57,453 bases of DNA from a virus. The stretch spans positions 1 through 57,453 of the IMG/VR virus record IMGVR_UViG_3300031576_000049; one strand, 5' to 3'. Shown here in pieces: positions 22,235 through 30,512 of this stretch (position 1 is its first letter; every line of letters starts with the position of its first letter). A program made the translations under genes and the position numbers. Under the pieces are notes generated by a model, which was not told the DNA's origin, did no database searches, and was given only the letters and a program-made list of their open reading frames with translations.

Positions 22235-22658
22235 ATTCCTACGCGGCTTGTGGTTCGGCTTCCTCTACCGAACGACGGGGCGGGAGGATCGTTATTGTCG
22301 GCAGATTCGGCAATTGTCGGAAGCGGCGGCGCAGTCCGCTGACGCCGCCCGAAAATGGCGGGACCGCGCTGAAAACGCGGAGGCCGACGCGGTCGAAGCG
22401 GAGCGCGCCGCGCGAGTCTCCGCCGAAAAGATCGCCGACTGGCTGGCCCTGCGACAGGCCGGTCGCCAAGTGTTTGGCGTGGCACCGCCGGTCCTGCCAG
22501 AAGGTCCCGAGCCGGAGAATGTCGTCTCCCGTGTGCAGGCCAGGAAACTGGTCAATCGCGCCAACCGGGAGTTCTTTGAGGCTGAATACGGTCGCCTGCG
22601 CTCTTCGCCTCAACCAGACAAGACCGACGACAGCCCCGCCATCGAGGTTGGCGGGTAA
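22218..22658 (+). CDS. Coiled-coil protein with N-terminal membrane-like helix
   Basis: This 146-aa protein starts RRLVEFLRGLWFGFLYRTTG, a short amphipathic or membrane-touching segment. A long Ala/Glu/Arg-rich coiled coil follows (about residues 30-75: AAAQSADAARKWRDRAENAE and on). The end is acidic and polar. AAGGAAAG precedes the ATG. It lies between terminase and portal, so it may assist packaging or head assembly, but there is no direct evidence. Confidence 0.6.
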   Translation: MRRLVEFLRGLWFGFLYRTTGREDRYCRQIRQLSEAAAQSADAARKWRDRAENAEADAVEAERAARVSAEKIADWLALRQAGRQVFGVAPPVLPEGPEPENVVSRVQARKLVNRANREFFEAEYGRLRSSPQPDKTDDSPAIEVGG

Positions 22659-22666
22659 GCTTGCTT

Positions 22667-24355
22667 ATGACGACTTCAGCCCCCCTGGTTGATGCGGAGT
22701 TTGGCCCGGCGGCCGAGACGAAGCACGCCGTCCGGCGGCTGATCCAAGATCACGTGCAGAAGGAGATCGACCGCGAGAAAGTTTACCAGTACGCCGAGGC
22801 CCGGCGCAACGAGCTCTACTACCGCGGCAAACAACACTTGGCGCTGTTCACGACCGAGGGCGGCCTGGCCGACTATCGGCCAGTGACGGCTGGCGGCCTC
22901 TCCGTCAGCTTCCATTCCGGCTCCCAGGTTTATGATTACGTGCTGAACCAGTTTCGCGGCGACATCCGCAAATTCGTCGCCGTGCTGGGCCAGCGCTCGC
23001 CGAACGTCAAGGGCCAGCCCGTTGTCCAGGGCGACGAACAACACGTCCGGCTGGCGCGCATCGCCGATCGCGCCGCGTCTTTCTTGCGGTCGGTCTGGTC
23101 CGTTGATCGGGCGCAACGGCATCTGGCGCTGGCACTCGCCAAAAACGGCACCACGTTTCTCTACACGCCCTGGGTCGCCGACGCCTTCAAATACGGTTCC
23201 ACCAGCGAGCCAGTCTACGCTGAGTCATTGCGCCCGGCGGGCGAGCCCTACTTCGAGTGTCCCTTTTGCGGCGGGGAGACCTCAACCGGGGCCGCCGAGG
23301 GCGGCTGCGCCCAGTGCGGCCAACCATTAAACCCGGCGAACTATCGCGAGCCTGAGTCCTTGCCCTACCTTGAGACGATCGGCCAAAACAACTACGCCAA
23401 CGGCTGTTGCGAACTGCACGTCGCCACCATCTTCACCGTGACCACGCCGTTTTACATTCGGTCGCTCGACGAGGCGCCTTGGCTGTGGTACGAATACGAA
23501 GAGCACAAAGGCCGGTTGCTGCGAACCTATGAAGAATTGCGGCGATTTCGGTCTGAGGTTGGTGCCTTCGATGTGGGCTATTCGGCGGGCTACGGCCGGC
23601 GGGCGCGGGAGACGGCGGAGTCCGCATCGGGGATCGTCACTGGCGAGCGCCGCGATCGTTGGCTCTATTCGCGCTTCTGGCTGCATCCCGACATGTACGA
23701 GTTGATTGAAGGCGATGAGTCTGGCCGACTGCGCGAAGGCGTCGCCGAAACCTATCCCGAGGGCCTGAAAGTCACGATGGTGAATGGTCGGGTTGTGCGC
23801 CTGGAAGAGGAGCGCCTGACCGAGGTGTGGGCCGCCGTCAAGCCGGAGGCATCCGAATATCTGTACGCCGACCCGATTTTCAACGACTACATCCAGATCC
23901 AGGACGCCGTGAATGACGCTTGGAACATCATCATCGAGTTGATGGAGCGCGGCATCCCGCTGACCGTGTTCGACCCGGCCGTCCTCGACCCCGAACGCAT
24001 CAAGGAGTGGGCCAACCTGCCGGGTGAGTTTGTCCCTGCTAAGCTGGGCGCGGGCGGCGATCTATCGCGGGCTTTCTTCCGGGCGCCGTCCTCGTCGCCG
24101 CCGCCGGAGTTTTACAACATCATCGAGATCATGATCGAGAAGGCTCGGGAGATCACCGGCGTGCAGCGGCCCATTTTCGGTGCTCAGGGCCGGACCAAAA
24201 CGGCGCGGGAAGCGGAACTGTTGCGGAACCAGGCGCTGATGCAACTTAATACGACTTGGAACGAGATGCGCGATGGCTGGGCCAGGGCGTATGAAAATGG
24301 CGCTCGCCAACTCGCGAAGTACGCCATCGCCGGGCGACTCTACCATCCACGATGA
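22667..24355 (+). CDS. Portal protein (main part), with zinc ribbon
   Basis: This 562-aa protein is a P22-type portal. Its length, the N-terminal helical domain, the conserved AWNIIIEL-like helix, and the C-terminal REITGVQRPIFGAQGRTKTA (helix gripping DNA) all fit. Portals form the dodecameric channel through which terminase pumps DNA. An inserted zinc ribbon is seen at CPFC (198-201) and CAQC (214-217). The frame stops at TGA just after GRLYHP, and the portal C-terminal region continues in the +1 frame (24363-25028). TTG 22661 is an alternative start. Confidence 0.85.
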   Translation: MTTSAPLVDAEFGPAAETKHAVRRLIQDHVQKEIDREKVYQYAEARRNELYYRGKQHLALFTTEGGLADYRPVTAGGLSVSFHSGSQVYDYVLNQFRGDIRKFVAVLGQRSPNVKGQPVVQGDEQHVRLARIADRAASFLRSVWSVDRAQRHLALALAKNGTTFLYTPWVADAFKYGSTSEPVYAESLRPAGEPYFECPFCGGETSTGAAEGGCAQCGQPLNPANYREPESLPYLETIGQNNYANGCCELHVATIFTVTTPFYIRSLDEAPWLWYEYEEHKGRLLRTYEELRRFRSEVGAFDVGYSAGYGRRARETAESASGIVTGERRDRWLYSRFWLHPDMYELIEGDESGRLREGVAETYPEGLKVTMVNGRVVRLEEERLTEVWAAVKPEASEYLYADPIFNDYIQIQDAVNDAWNIIIELMERGIPLTVFDPAVLDPERIKEWANLPGEFVPAKLGAGGDLSRAFFRAPSSSPPPEFYNIIEIMIEKAREITGVQRPIFGAQGRTKTAREAELLRNQALMQLNTTWNEMRDGWARAYENGARQLAKYAIAGRLYHPR

Positions 24356-24362
24356 TTCCAAC

Positions 24363-25028
24363 ATGGCGCGCGTCTGCGAGATAACGATTCTGGGCCTGGA
24401 AGAGTTGGCTGAGGGCGGCTGGCGGTTTGACGCCGAAGAGTCCATGCCCATGACAGCTGGCCAGCGCCGCGACTGGTTCATGAATATGTTGCAGTCACCG
24501 CCGCAGGTCGCTCAGACCGTCGGCCTGGGCCACCCGGCGAACCTCGCCAAATTCCAGGAAGTGATGGCCACGCCGGATTGGGTGGTGCCGAACTTGGCCG
24601 CCCGAGACCGCCTGTTCGATATCATCCGGCAACTGCTCACCGCTCAGCCAACTGTCGGGCCTGACGGTCGGCCGGTTCCAACGATTCGGGCGAACCCGTT
24701 TCTGTTCAATCCGGGCTTGGCCGTCGAACTTCTCCGGGAATGGCTGCTGTCGGATGCTGGCCGCCAAGCGGAAGAGGAAACCCCTGACGGCTTCGCCAAT
24801 GTTTTGGCCTACGCCATGGAATACTTTAGCTTCCTCCAACAGCCGCCGCCGTCCGCCGGGGCGGGACTGCCGCCGCCCGGTCGGAGGCCCGGCGGACCAC
24901 CGAATAGACCGTCTGGTGGTGAGCTAGGCGTGGCTGCGCCGCCGCCGGAGCCGGGCCTAGAAGGCGCGCCGCCAGGAGCGGAGGGACTGCCGCCGGAATC
25001 CGCCTTGGCTCCGCCGCCGGGCGTGTGA
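24363..25028 (+). CDS. Portal C-terminal part in the +1 frame
   Basis: The protein begins ARVCEITILGLEELAEGGWR, then FDAEESMPMTAGQRRDWFMN. This is the pattern seen in the tail of P22-like portals (GGWRxExEExxPxTxxQRR). A helical part and a Pro/Gly-rich low-complexity end follow. Its ATG is 8 nt after the portal stop, with no ribosome-binding site, so it is probably made by a +1 shift at CGA-TGA or by re-initiation. A single-base assembly error would give the same picture. The true product may be one protein of about 785 aa. Confidence 0.7.
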   Translation: MARVCEITILGLEELAEGGWRFDAEESMPMTAGQRRDWFMNMLQSPPQVAQTVGLGHPANLAKFQEVMATPDWVVPNLAARDRLFDIIRQLLTAQPTVGPDGRPVPTIRANPFLFNPGLAVELLREWLLSDAGRQAEEETPDGFANVLAYAMEYFSFLQQPPPSAGAGLPPPGRRPGGPPNRPSGGELGVAAPPPEPGLEGAPPGAEGLPPESALAPPPGV

Positions 25029-25029
25029 A

Positions 25030-25332
25030 ATGACTTCTTCCATGACCGTTCACACCGAACTTCGGAGGCAGTTGGCTACGACGTTGGACCGGCTCTCCAT
25101 TGGTGTCTCCACCCAGGATGAGCTGCAAAGCTGGCTGCTTTCCTATTTACAGAAAATCTTAGATTCACACGATGAGATCCTGATCGACGTAGCCAACGAG
25201 TTGGATGCTGATCTTTTACAGCCGTCCACTGAAATACACCACTACCCACCCCTTGACACAACCCGTTGTGTGGCTGTAGAATGCGGCCAATGGCTACACA
25301 ACCGGTGCCCTCCGCCAAAGAGCGGGTTTTGA
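25030..25332 (+). CDS. Hypothetical protein, 100 aa
   Basis: The first 65 residues read HTELRRQLATTLDRLSIGVS, then ELQSWLLSYLQKILDSHDEI and VANELDADLL. They form three helices resembling common small phage/bacterial proteins of unknown role. The last third is irregular, and its DNA doubles as the promoter and start of the scaffold-like gene, so its sequence may be set by the promoter. The start is 1 nt after the previous stop. Confidence 0.55.
   Translation: MTSSMTVHTELRRQLATTLDRLSIGVSTQDELQSWLLSYLQKILDSHDEILIDVANELDADLLQPSTEIHHYPPLDTTRCVAVECGQWLHNRCPPPKSGF
25253..25282 (+). promoter_or_regulatory. Leaderless promoter of the scaffold-like gene
   Basis: TTGACA (25253-25258), 18 bp and TAGAAT (25277-25282) end 7 nt before ATG 25290. 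It lies inside the 3' end of the preceding gene and should drive the scaffold and coat genes strongly. Confidence 0.8.
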
Positions 25333-26690
25333 GCCTGCTGAATCTGCCGGAACCTGTCGCTGAGTCGCCGGGAACCCCCGGTCCGGCGCTTAGCGGCTTG
25401 GCCGAACCGCCCGACGTTCCACGTGGAACGCCAGAACCGACGGTGGCAGAACCTCCCCCAGTTGTGATTTTGCCGGCGGCGGAAATCGATGAAGAGTTCC
25501 GCTTTCAGGACGAGCCTGTCGGCGAGCCGCTGCCCGAGTCCCAACCGTTGCCCGACGCGAAAGAGGAATTGTTGGAAGGCTTGACGGGCGATGCGCGAAC
25601 GAAGGTGGAAAACCAGATTAGCGCCCTGCTTTCGATGCCCCGCGGTCGCCGGATGTATGAACACTTCCAGGTCATGCGCCAGCTGGAAGCGCCTGCCGAA
25701 CAAGGCGGCTTCGGTTTCAGGCCTACTGTCGAGCAGATCCGAGAATGGCGTAGTGCCCACACCGATCTGGGGTCCATGGAGTTCGAGTTCGAGAGCGGCG
25801 ACCCTGACAGGCATGGCCGGTTTGGTCGGTTCTGGCTGACCGACGGTGAGGGCCGCGTCCGGCCCGGTGCGCCCGAATTCGCCGCGCGTCTTCCGTACCT
25901 GCTTTATTCAACCGACCCGGCTCTGTATTCCCGCGCTGCTGGGCCTGTCATCCACAATCTGCTGCATGGGCCGAGCGGCCTCTACGCGCGGGCCAAGTCC
26001 GCTGCCAGCGATGAGGACCGGAACCGGATCATGGCCCACGCGCAGTTTGTTGACGACTACGTCTTTGGCAGGGGCGTCTCCTCAGTGGAGCCGCCTGGCG
26101 GCGTTGGCGACGCTTTGAAGGCCGAGCGGGCGGAGATCGGCCGTGAGAAACGACGGATCGCCGACGAACGGGTCGCCCTCCACAGCGCCCGCGTCAACGG
26201 CTTCATGTCGAACGCCTTGGCCGAGGTTGGCGATCATCTGACAGCAGACGTAGCCGCCGCCCTTGACGGTCTGAAAGGCGTACAGACGGATCGAACCCTC
26301 GCCGCCCTCCAGCGGGATTTCGCCGACGAGATGCGCGCTTCGATCGCTCGCGATCCTGAGACTGTCCGCGAGTTGAATATGGCCGAAGAGCGGGCGGCCC
26401 GGTCCCTGCGACCGGAGGACGCAGCCGCCATGGTTCGCGCCTACCGGAATCATTTTCGGCGGGCGATTGAGGCCGGACGAACGAAATTTTTGACCGATGT
26501 CGGCGCTAGCGTAAAGCGCCGGTCTGAAGACCGTCACCGCCAGTTAGCTGCGGCGGCGGCCCGAACCGAGGTGACTGCCTCTGGCGTGCCTGTAGCCCAG
26601 ACCGTCTCGACGATTCCCGGGCGGCTCCAGGGCGAGACCCGCGAGGCGCACATGAAACGGACGGTTCATGGCATGTTGTCAACGCCGTGA
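25290..26690 (+). CDS. Scaffold-like protein upstream of the coat gene
   Basis: This 466-aa protein has the features of a head scaffold. It sits just before the coat gene. It has a Pro/Glu-rich N-terminus and a long charged helical region (about 280-440: GREKRRIADERVALHSARVN, EERAARSLRPEDAAAMVRAY). It also has a basic C-terminal end that could bind coat subunits. Scaffolds guide capsid assembly and then leave. No protease domain is visible. ATG 25290 was chosen because the promoter ends 7 nt before it. Confidence 0.6.
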   Translation: MATQPVPSAKERVLSLLNLPEPVAESPGTPGPALSGLAEPPDVPRGTPEPTVAEPPPVVILPAAEIDEEFRFQDEPVGEPLPESQPLPDAKEELLEGLTGDARTKVENQISALLSMPRGRRMYEHFQVMRQLEAPAEQGGFGFRPTVEQIREWRSAHTDLGSMEFEFESGDPDRHGRFGRFWLTDGEGRVRPGAPEFAARLPYLLYSTDPALYSRAAGPVIHNLLHGPSGLYARAKSAASDEDRNRIMAHAQFVDDYVFGRGVSSVEPPGGVGDALKAERAEIGREKRRIADERVALHSARVNGFMSNALAEVGDHLTADVAAALDGLKGVQTDRTLAALQRDFADEMRASIARDPETVRELNMAEERAARSLRPEDAAAMVRAYRNHFRRAIEAGRTKFLTDVGASVKRRSEDRHRQLAAAAARTEVTASGVPVAQTVSTIPGRLQGETREAHMKRTVHGMLSTP

Positions 26691-26865
26691 CCGTCCATCA
26701 TCGAAAGGCCTGGCCCCAGGTAGTAGGGGCGGGCGGAAAGCGGATCGACCCAGCGTAGGGTCCTCCTGAACCGGGTTTGCCGGATTCCGGCAGGCCTTCT
26801 GTTCGTACCGGCCTGTTTTGTAGGCCGTTCGGTCGCCGTAAAAGCGGCGGTTCTGGGAGGAACCT
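26691..26865 (+). promoter_or_regulatory. Structured leader of the coat gene
   Basis: This 175-base gap holds no gene but several inverted repeats. CAGGCC...GGCCTG followed by TTTT (about 26790-26818) is a possible weak terminator. GGTTC (26849-26853) pairs with GAACC (26860-26864), and its loop holds the GGGAGG ribosome-binding site one base before ATG 26866. It probably adjusts coat protein output. Confidence 0.55.
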
Positions 26866-28230
26866 ATGGCTGACGCACGAGACATCTACGATGCGCAAAT
26901 CGAGAAAGTCCGGGGCAAGTTGGATGTCCTGCTTTATGAGGCGTCTGACCAGATTGCCTCGCTGATAAAGAGAACCGAGGAAGTCGAGCAAATCTCCAAC
27001 TTCCTCTACCGCATCCCCGTCAAGAAAGGCCACGGCGGACAGTACCGCAAGTTTTCCGCCAACGAAGGAACCCTCGGCAAGGGCACTGGCATGGTCATTG
27101 ATGCCCTGACCGCCGGGTATTTCTACTCCGTCTACGCCATGCGGATTCCGCTGGAGGCTCGTGACACCTCCATGACGCGGGAGCAGTCCATCATCAACGT
27201 CTTTGCCGAGCAGCTGGCCGGAGCGATGCAGGAACTCCAGGTGTGGGACGACATCGTTCTGCACACTGACGGCAAAGGCATTCTGACGAACGCCAGTTCC
27301 GCCATCACGGCCGGACCGCCGGCCACCATGACCTTTGCCGGGGCCACCGACAATCTGGGCATCAACAAGTTGCGCGAATACATGACGGTTGATGTATGGA
27401 ACTCGGCCGGCACCACCAAACGGGTGCCGGCGACCGCCGCGCCCCTCATCATCACCGCCATCGATTATGGTGCCAAGCAAATCACCTTCGATCAGGGCGT
27501 CACCGCGCTGGCCGCAACTGACATTATCGCCCTACGTGACATGGACATCTACGGTCCGGCGTCCCTCACCTCGTTTTCCTCGACTTGGCCGTCGCGGGGC
27601 GCGGTCGGCGGGCTGGGCGGCGACTCTTTCCGGCACGGGATCTACTACTCGAACGACAATACGGCGGCGAACTACTATCTGGGATTGCAAAAGTCGGCGG
27701 TTCCCCAGCTTCTGCCGACCCGCGTCAACGGGAATTCCGCCGGCCTGACCTTTGAGCAAATCCTGTTGCTTAGGGACGGTATCCGGCAGCGCCGCACCGA
27801 AGACGCCCTGAACGGCGCCATCCTCATCACGCATATGTCGCAGCGGGCCGCTGCATTCAAGTTGGGAACCTCTATCGCCAATAAGCTGGTGTCTGGCGAG
27901 ACCTTTGGCCGCAACCTCGATCTGATTCCGGCCAACCAACGCTACGACGACACTTTCGAGGCCGCCGGCATGCTGGGCTATGTCAGCAAGCGTCAGGACA
28001 AGTCCAGGGTCGATCTGATTAATCCCGGCAAATGGGGCCGGGCGCAGGTTCGTGACACCTACTTCTTTGGCGACTGGGAGGGTGGTCGGCGCATCTTCGA
28101 GGGCCGCAACGCCTCGGGCGAGGTCACTGCCTACATGGAGGCTTTCCTGGTGCAGGGTTACGATTTCGTCAATTTCGACCCTGGCTGCCAGGGCTACATC
28201 GACGCCCTGCAATTGCCGACTGGCTATTAA
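26866..28230 (+). CDS. Major capsid (coat) protein
   Basis: This 454-aa protein fits a HK97-fold coat protein of the P22/N4-like group by size, position after the scaffold and sequence style. An N-terminal helix (YDAQIEKVRGKLDVLLYEAS) comes first. A GHGGQYRKFSANEGTLGKGT stretch is followed by a spine-helix segment (REQSIINVFAEQLAGAMQEL). Late strands include FFGDWEGGRRIFEGRNASGE and YMEAFLVQGYDFVNFDPGCQ. No delta-domain protease site is evident. It should form the icosahedral shell. Its ribosome-binding site lies in a hairpin loop. Confidence 0.8.
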   Translation: MADARDIYDAQIEKVRGKLDVLLYEASDQIASLIKRTEEVEQISNFLYRIPVKKGHGGQYRKFSANEGTLGKGTGMVIDALTAGYFYSVYAMRIPLEARDTSMTREQSIINVFAEQLAGAMQELQVWDDIVLHTDGKGILTNASSAITAGPPATMTFAGATDNLGINKLREYMTVDVWNSAGTTKRVPATAAPLIITAIDYGAKQITFDQGVTALAATDIIALRDMDIYGPASLTSFSSTWPSRGAVGGLGGDSFRHGIYYSNDNTAANYYLGLQKSAVPQLLPTRVNGNSAGLTFEQILLLRDGIRQRRTEDALNGAILITHMSQRAAAFKLGTSIANKLVSGETFGRNLDLIPANQRYDDTFEAAGMLGYVSKRQDKSRVDLINPGKWGRAQVRDTYFFGDWEGGRRIFEGRNASGEVTAYMEAFLVQGYDFVNFDPGCQGYIDALQLPTGY

Positions 28231-28231
28231 A

Positions 28232-28292
28232 GCGGCGTGGAACGCCGCAGGAAGAGGGGGCTGTTCAGCAGCCCCCAAAGGACGGCAGTCCT
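28232..28292 (+). promoter_or_regulatory. Three tandem hairpins between coat and next gene
   Basis: Perfect stems at 28232-28248 (7 bp), 28256-28276 (8 bp) and 28279-28292 (5 bp) fill the gap. The last, AGGAC-ggca-GTCCT, contains the AGGA ribosome-binding site and ends directly at ATG 28293. No T-run follows, so they are more likely RNA-stability or translation-control elements than terminators. Confidence 0.65.
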
Positions 28293-29054
28293 ATGGCTTA
28301 CAACGATCCCTATCGCTCGACGACTCTTTATCCGCCGAAGACGGCACCGGGCATGGCCTTTGCCCAGCAAAACCTAGCGCCACGCGCGCCGTTCCCTTGG
28401 CAAGATTCGACTGACAGATCGACAGTGGGTTTCGATCCTAACTTCCAGTCTTATACGGAACCCGCCAGAGAAGAAGAATGGTATTCGCCAATTGATCCCA
28501 ATTTTCAGCCTTATACGGGGCCGCCTCGGGAAGAACGGCGGTATCCGCCAGGTGCTCACTTACCATCGAGCCGGCCGCCAGCGGGCTTGCGGTCGTCGAT
28601 GCCCACGTTGTATCCTGGGGGCGGGTTTCCTGAGCGCCGCTACACCTCAGACTACGCTCCGGGCTACGCTGGCCGTTACGGCACGAACTTGCGCTTTCCC
28701 CAATTTTACGGAGGGCCCTCCGTCCTCCGTAACTATCCCGACCGGAATCAATGGCCCGCCCGTCCGGTGGGTTATGCCCCAGGCTACGCTGGCGGCTATG
28801 GCACGAACTTTCGCCAACCTCGGTTTGCCCCGCCAGGCCACCGGCAAAGGGACCTGCCTTACGGATTAGGTTTGCGGCCACCGCCGTACGCACCAGACCG
28901 GCCTGCGGAATATGGTGGTGCCGCGCCAGGCTATCTCGACTTTCTCGACCGCCGGCGGCGGGACCTGCCTTACGGATTGCGGTCGCGACCACCGATACCG
29001 CGTTACCGCTCGCCTGAGATTGGCTATCCAGCCCAGCGGATGTACGATCTTTAA
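28293..29054 (+). CDS. Tyr/Pro/Arg-rich repetitive protein
   Basis: This 253-aa protein consists of paired internal repeats: DPNFQSYTEPAREEEWY and DPNFQPYTGPPREERRY; YAPGYAGRYGTNLRFPQF and YAPGYAGGYGTNFRQPRF; RDLPYGLGLRPPPY and RDLPYGLRSRPP. It is probably disordered and able to phase-separate or form a flexible fibre. I do not recognise a family. Its place directly after the coat gene suggests a head decoration, fibre or minor head protein. Confidence 0.6.
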   Translation: MAYNDPYRSTTLYPPKTAPGMAFAQQNLAPRAPFPWQDSTDRSTVGFDPNFQSYTEPAREEEWYSPIDPNFQPYTGPPREERRYPPGAHLPSSRPPAGLRSSMPTLYPGGGFPERRYTSDYAPGYAGRYGTNLRFPQFYGGPSVLRNYPDRNQWPARPVGYAPGYAGGYGTNFRQPRFAPPGHRQRDLPYGLGLRPPPYAPDRPAEYGGAAPGYLDFLDRRRRDLPYGLRSRPPIPRYRSPEIGYPAQRMYDL

Positions 29055-29078
29055 TGATGCGAGGCGGCGACTGACGCA

Positions 29079-29708
29079 ATGAGCGCAGAACGACGGACAG
29101 AATGGCTGAATCGGATCCTGCTGGCTGAGCTGGGCGAAGACCCACCCTACCAGTGGCGGAATTCTGATGCCTTGGTCTACTGGACGCCGGTCGTCGATGA
29201 CGATGGTCGGCCAGAACATGACTACCTCTGCGCCTGCGGCGTCAATAAAGTGCTGCATGGGCCGAGCTGTCGGTTCACGCGGGCTATCATCCGGCGGCGA
29301 TTCCAGAAGGTGCGGCCCGATTTGACCGATCGCTGGGTGGTAGCTGTCGGTCTGCCGGTTTTGGAGGCGACGGTCCTGGGCCATCGGACTGGCCGGATGT
29401 TTGTGCCGGTAACCTTCCGCCGGCCGTCCGGCGCGTTTGGCACCATCGCCATGATGTCTGGCGAAGGGCCGAGTGAAGAGGCTACTTGGACGGCGGTGCG
29501 GATGATTCGGGAACACCGGCAGCGTGGATTGGCCGAGATCGAGGCGGCGACCGAGGATCGGTTAGGGCCGCCGGACAGTTCCTCGCCAGGACGTCTGGAA
29601 CGACAGGCGCTTGCTGGCAAGCATGACCAGGTCAAGGAGTGGCTGGGCGCATCGTCTGAGCCCGGCAAGAAGCGGGAAAAGAGTTTTCCAGGGATTGAAA
29701 CTACGTGA
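29079..29708 (+). CDS. Hypothetical protein, 209 aa, structural region
   Basis: The protein begins SAERRTEWLNRILLAELGED and has a Cys-x-Cys then Cys motif (CACGVNKVLHGPSCRF) near residue 50. A beta-rich middle (VVAVGLPVLEATVLGHRTGR, MFVPVTFRRP) and a long acidic/basic helix lead to the C-terminus. I do not recognise the family. It lies between coat and adaptor genes and may be a minor head protein. Its stop overlaps the ribosome-binding region of the next gene. Confidence 0.55.
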   Translation: MSAERRTEWLNRILLAELGEDPPYQWRNSDALVYWTPVVDDDGRPEHDYLCACGVNKVLHGPSCRFTRAIIRRRFQKVRPDLTDRWVVAVGLPVLEATVLGHRTGRMFVPVTFRRPSGAFGTIAMMSGEGPSEEATWTAVRMIREHRQRGLAEIEAATEDRLGPPDSSSPGRLERQALAGKHDQVKEWLGASSEPGKKREKSFPGIETT

Positions 29709-29722
29709 TGGAGGTGACGTAT

Positions 29723-30508
29723 ATGCCTGAAACGCAGGTAAGCCCGCCAAGCGAGACGGAACGGATGGCCGCAGCCGAAGTGGCGGCAGTGATGTCGGCG
29801 TCGCCGGGGCCGTGGATTCCTGGCCGCGTCACGATCCTATCGATCTGGCCGCGCCGGATGGTAAAACGCATGACACTGATGACGGCCGCCGAGGATGGCA
29901 CGCCGACCTCCGGCATGGTGGATTTCGCGATCGAGGCCGCCCCGCCCGACGGTTACAGCCTTCTGACGGTGTTTGATTCGTTTCAATCGACTTTGCAGGG
30001 GCGCCGGCCGGTTTTAGCCGAGCAGATTGCACGGGCCTGCGTCGGGGACTGGGCGGCGGATACGACGCTGGCAAAATCCGGCTTCCGGCCGGGTCTCTCG
30101 ATCATCGTAGGCGCCCGGCCAACCGTCGAAGAATTGGCCCGCGAGCGTGAAACGCAGACGGGCTACTGCCAGGCGGCGATCGCAGAGGCTGACGCCCTGC
30201 TGGCGGCTGGCGAGCTTCGGCCGTTACAGGCGCAGATCGCGTTGTTCCGGCTGTGCGCCGAATGGTTGGGCGTCAGAGACCGCGAGTGGTACCGCGAATT
30301 GCGGCGGGCGGACTACAAAAAGAACGGCTGCCCAGCCTGCGGCGCGGTCGAGATTCCCCACCGGGCGCAGGTCTGCCCGCAGTGCAGCAAGGATTTGGTC
30401 GAGTTTTATTCATCGCGCGGCCGGGTGCCGGATGAAGATGAGGACCCGGTCGTCAGGGCGGAGATGCTGCGGATGCGGAAGGCGGGCCGCCCAGTGGCTG
30501 CTGGATGA
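29723..30508 (+). CDS. Zinc-ribbon protein, 261 aa, structural region
   Basis: Starting at ATG 29723 after GGAGGTGA, it has a beta-rich N-terminal domain (GRVTILSIWPRRMVKRMTLM) and a helical middle. A C-terminal zinc ribbon reads CPACGAVEIPHRAQVCPQC near residues 216-234, and a charged tail follows. It is not a family I can name. Zinc ribbons also occur in this phage's terminase and portal. It precedes the head-tail adaptor-like gene by 4 bp. Confidence 0.6.
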   Translation: MPETQVSPPSETERMAAAEVAAVMSASPGPWIPGRVTILSIWPRRMVKRMTLMTAAEDGTPTSGMVDFAIEAAPPDGYSLLTVFDSFQSTLQGRRPVLAEQIARACVGDWAADTTLAKSGFRPGLSIIVGARPTVEELARERETQTGYCQAAIAEADALLAAGELRPLQAQIALFRLCAEWLGVRDREWYRELRRADYKKNGCPACGAVEIPHRAQVCPQCSKDLVEFYSSRGRVPDEDEDPVVRAEMLRMRKAGRPVAAG

Positions 30509-30512
30509 TGGA

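Noticed and set aside
22661-22666. Portal starting at TTG 22661
   Set aside because: ATG 22667 two codons later is a better start; the difference does not change the protein meaningfully.
28256-28276. Terminator after the coat gene
   Set aside because: A strong stem is present but no T-run follows on either reading direction, so it is listed as a regulatory hairpin.
30147-30512. N-terminal extension of the adaptor-like gene
   Set aside because: This part is a shifted reading of the zinc-ribbon gene; the adaptor begins at ATG 30513 right after that gene's stop.
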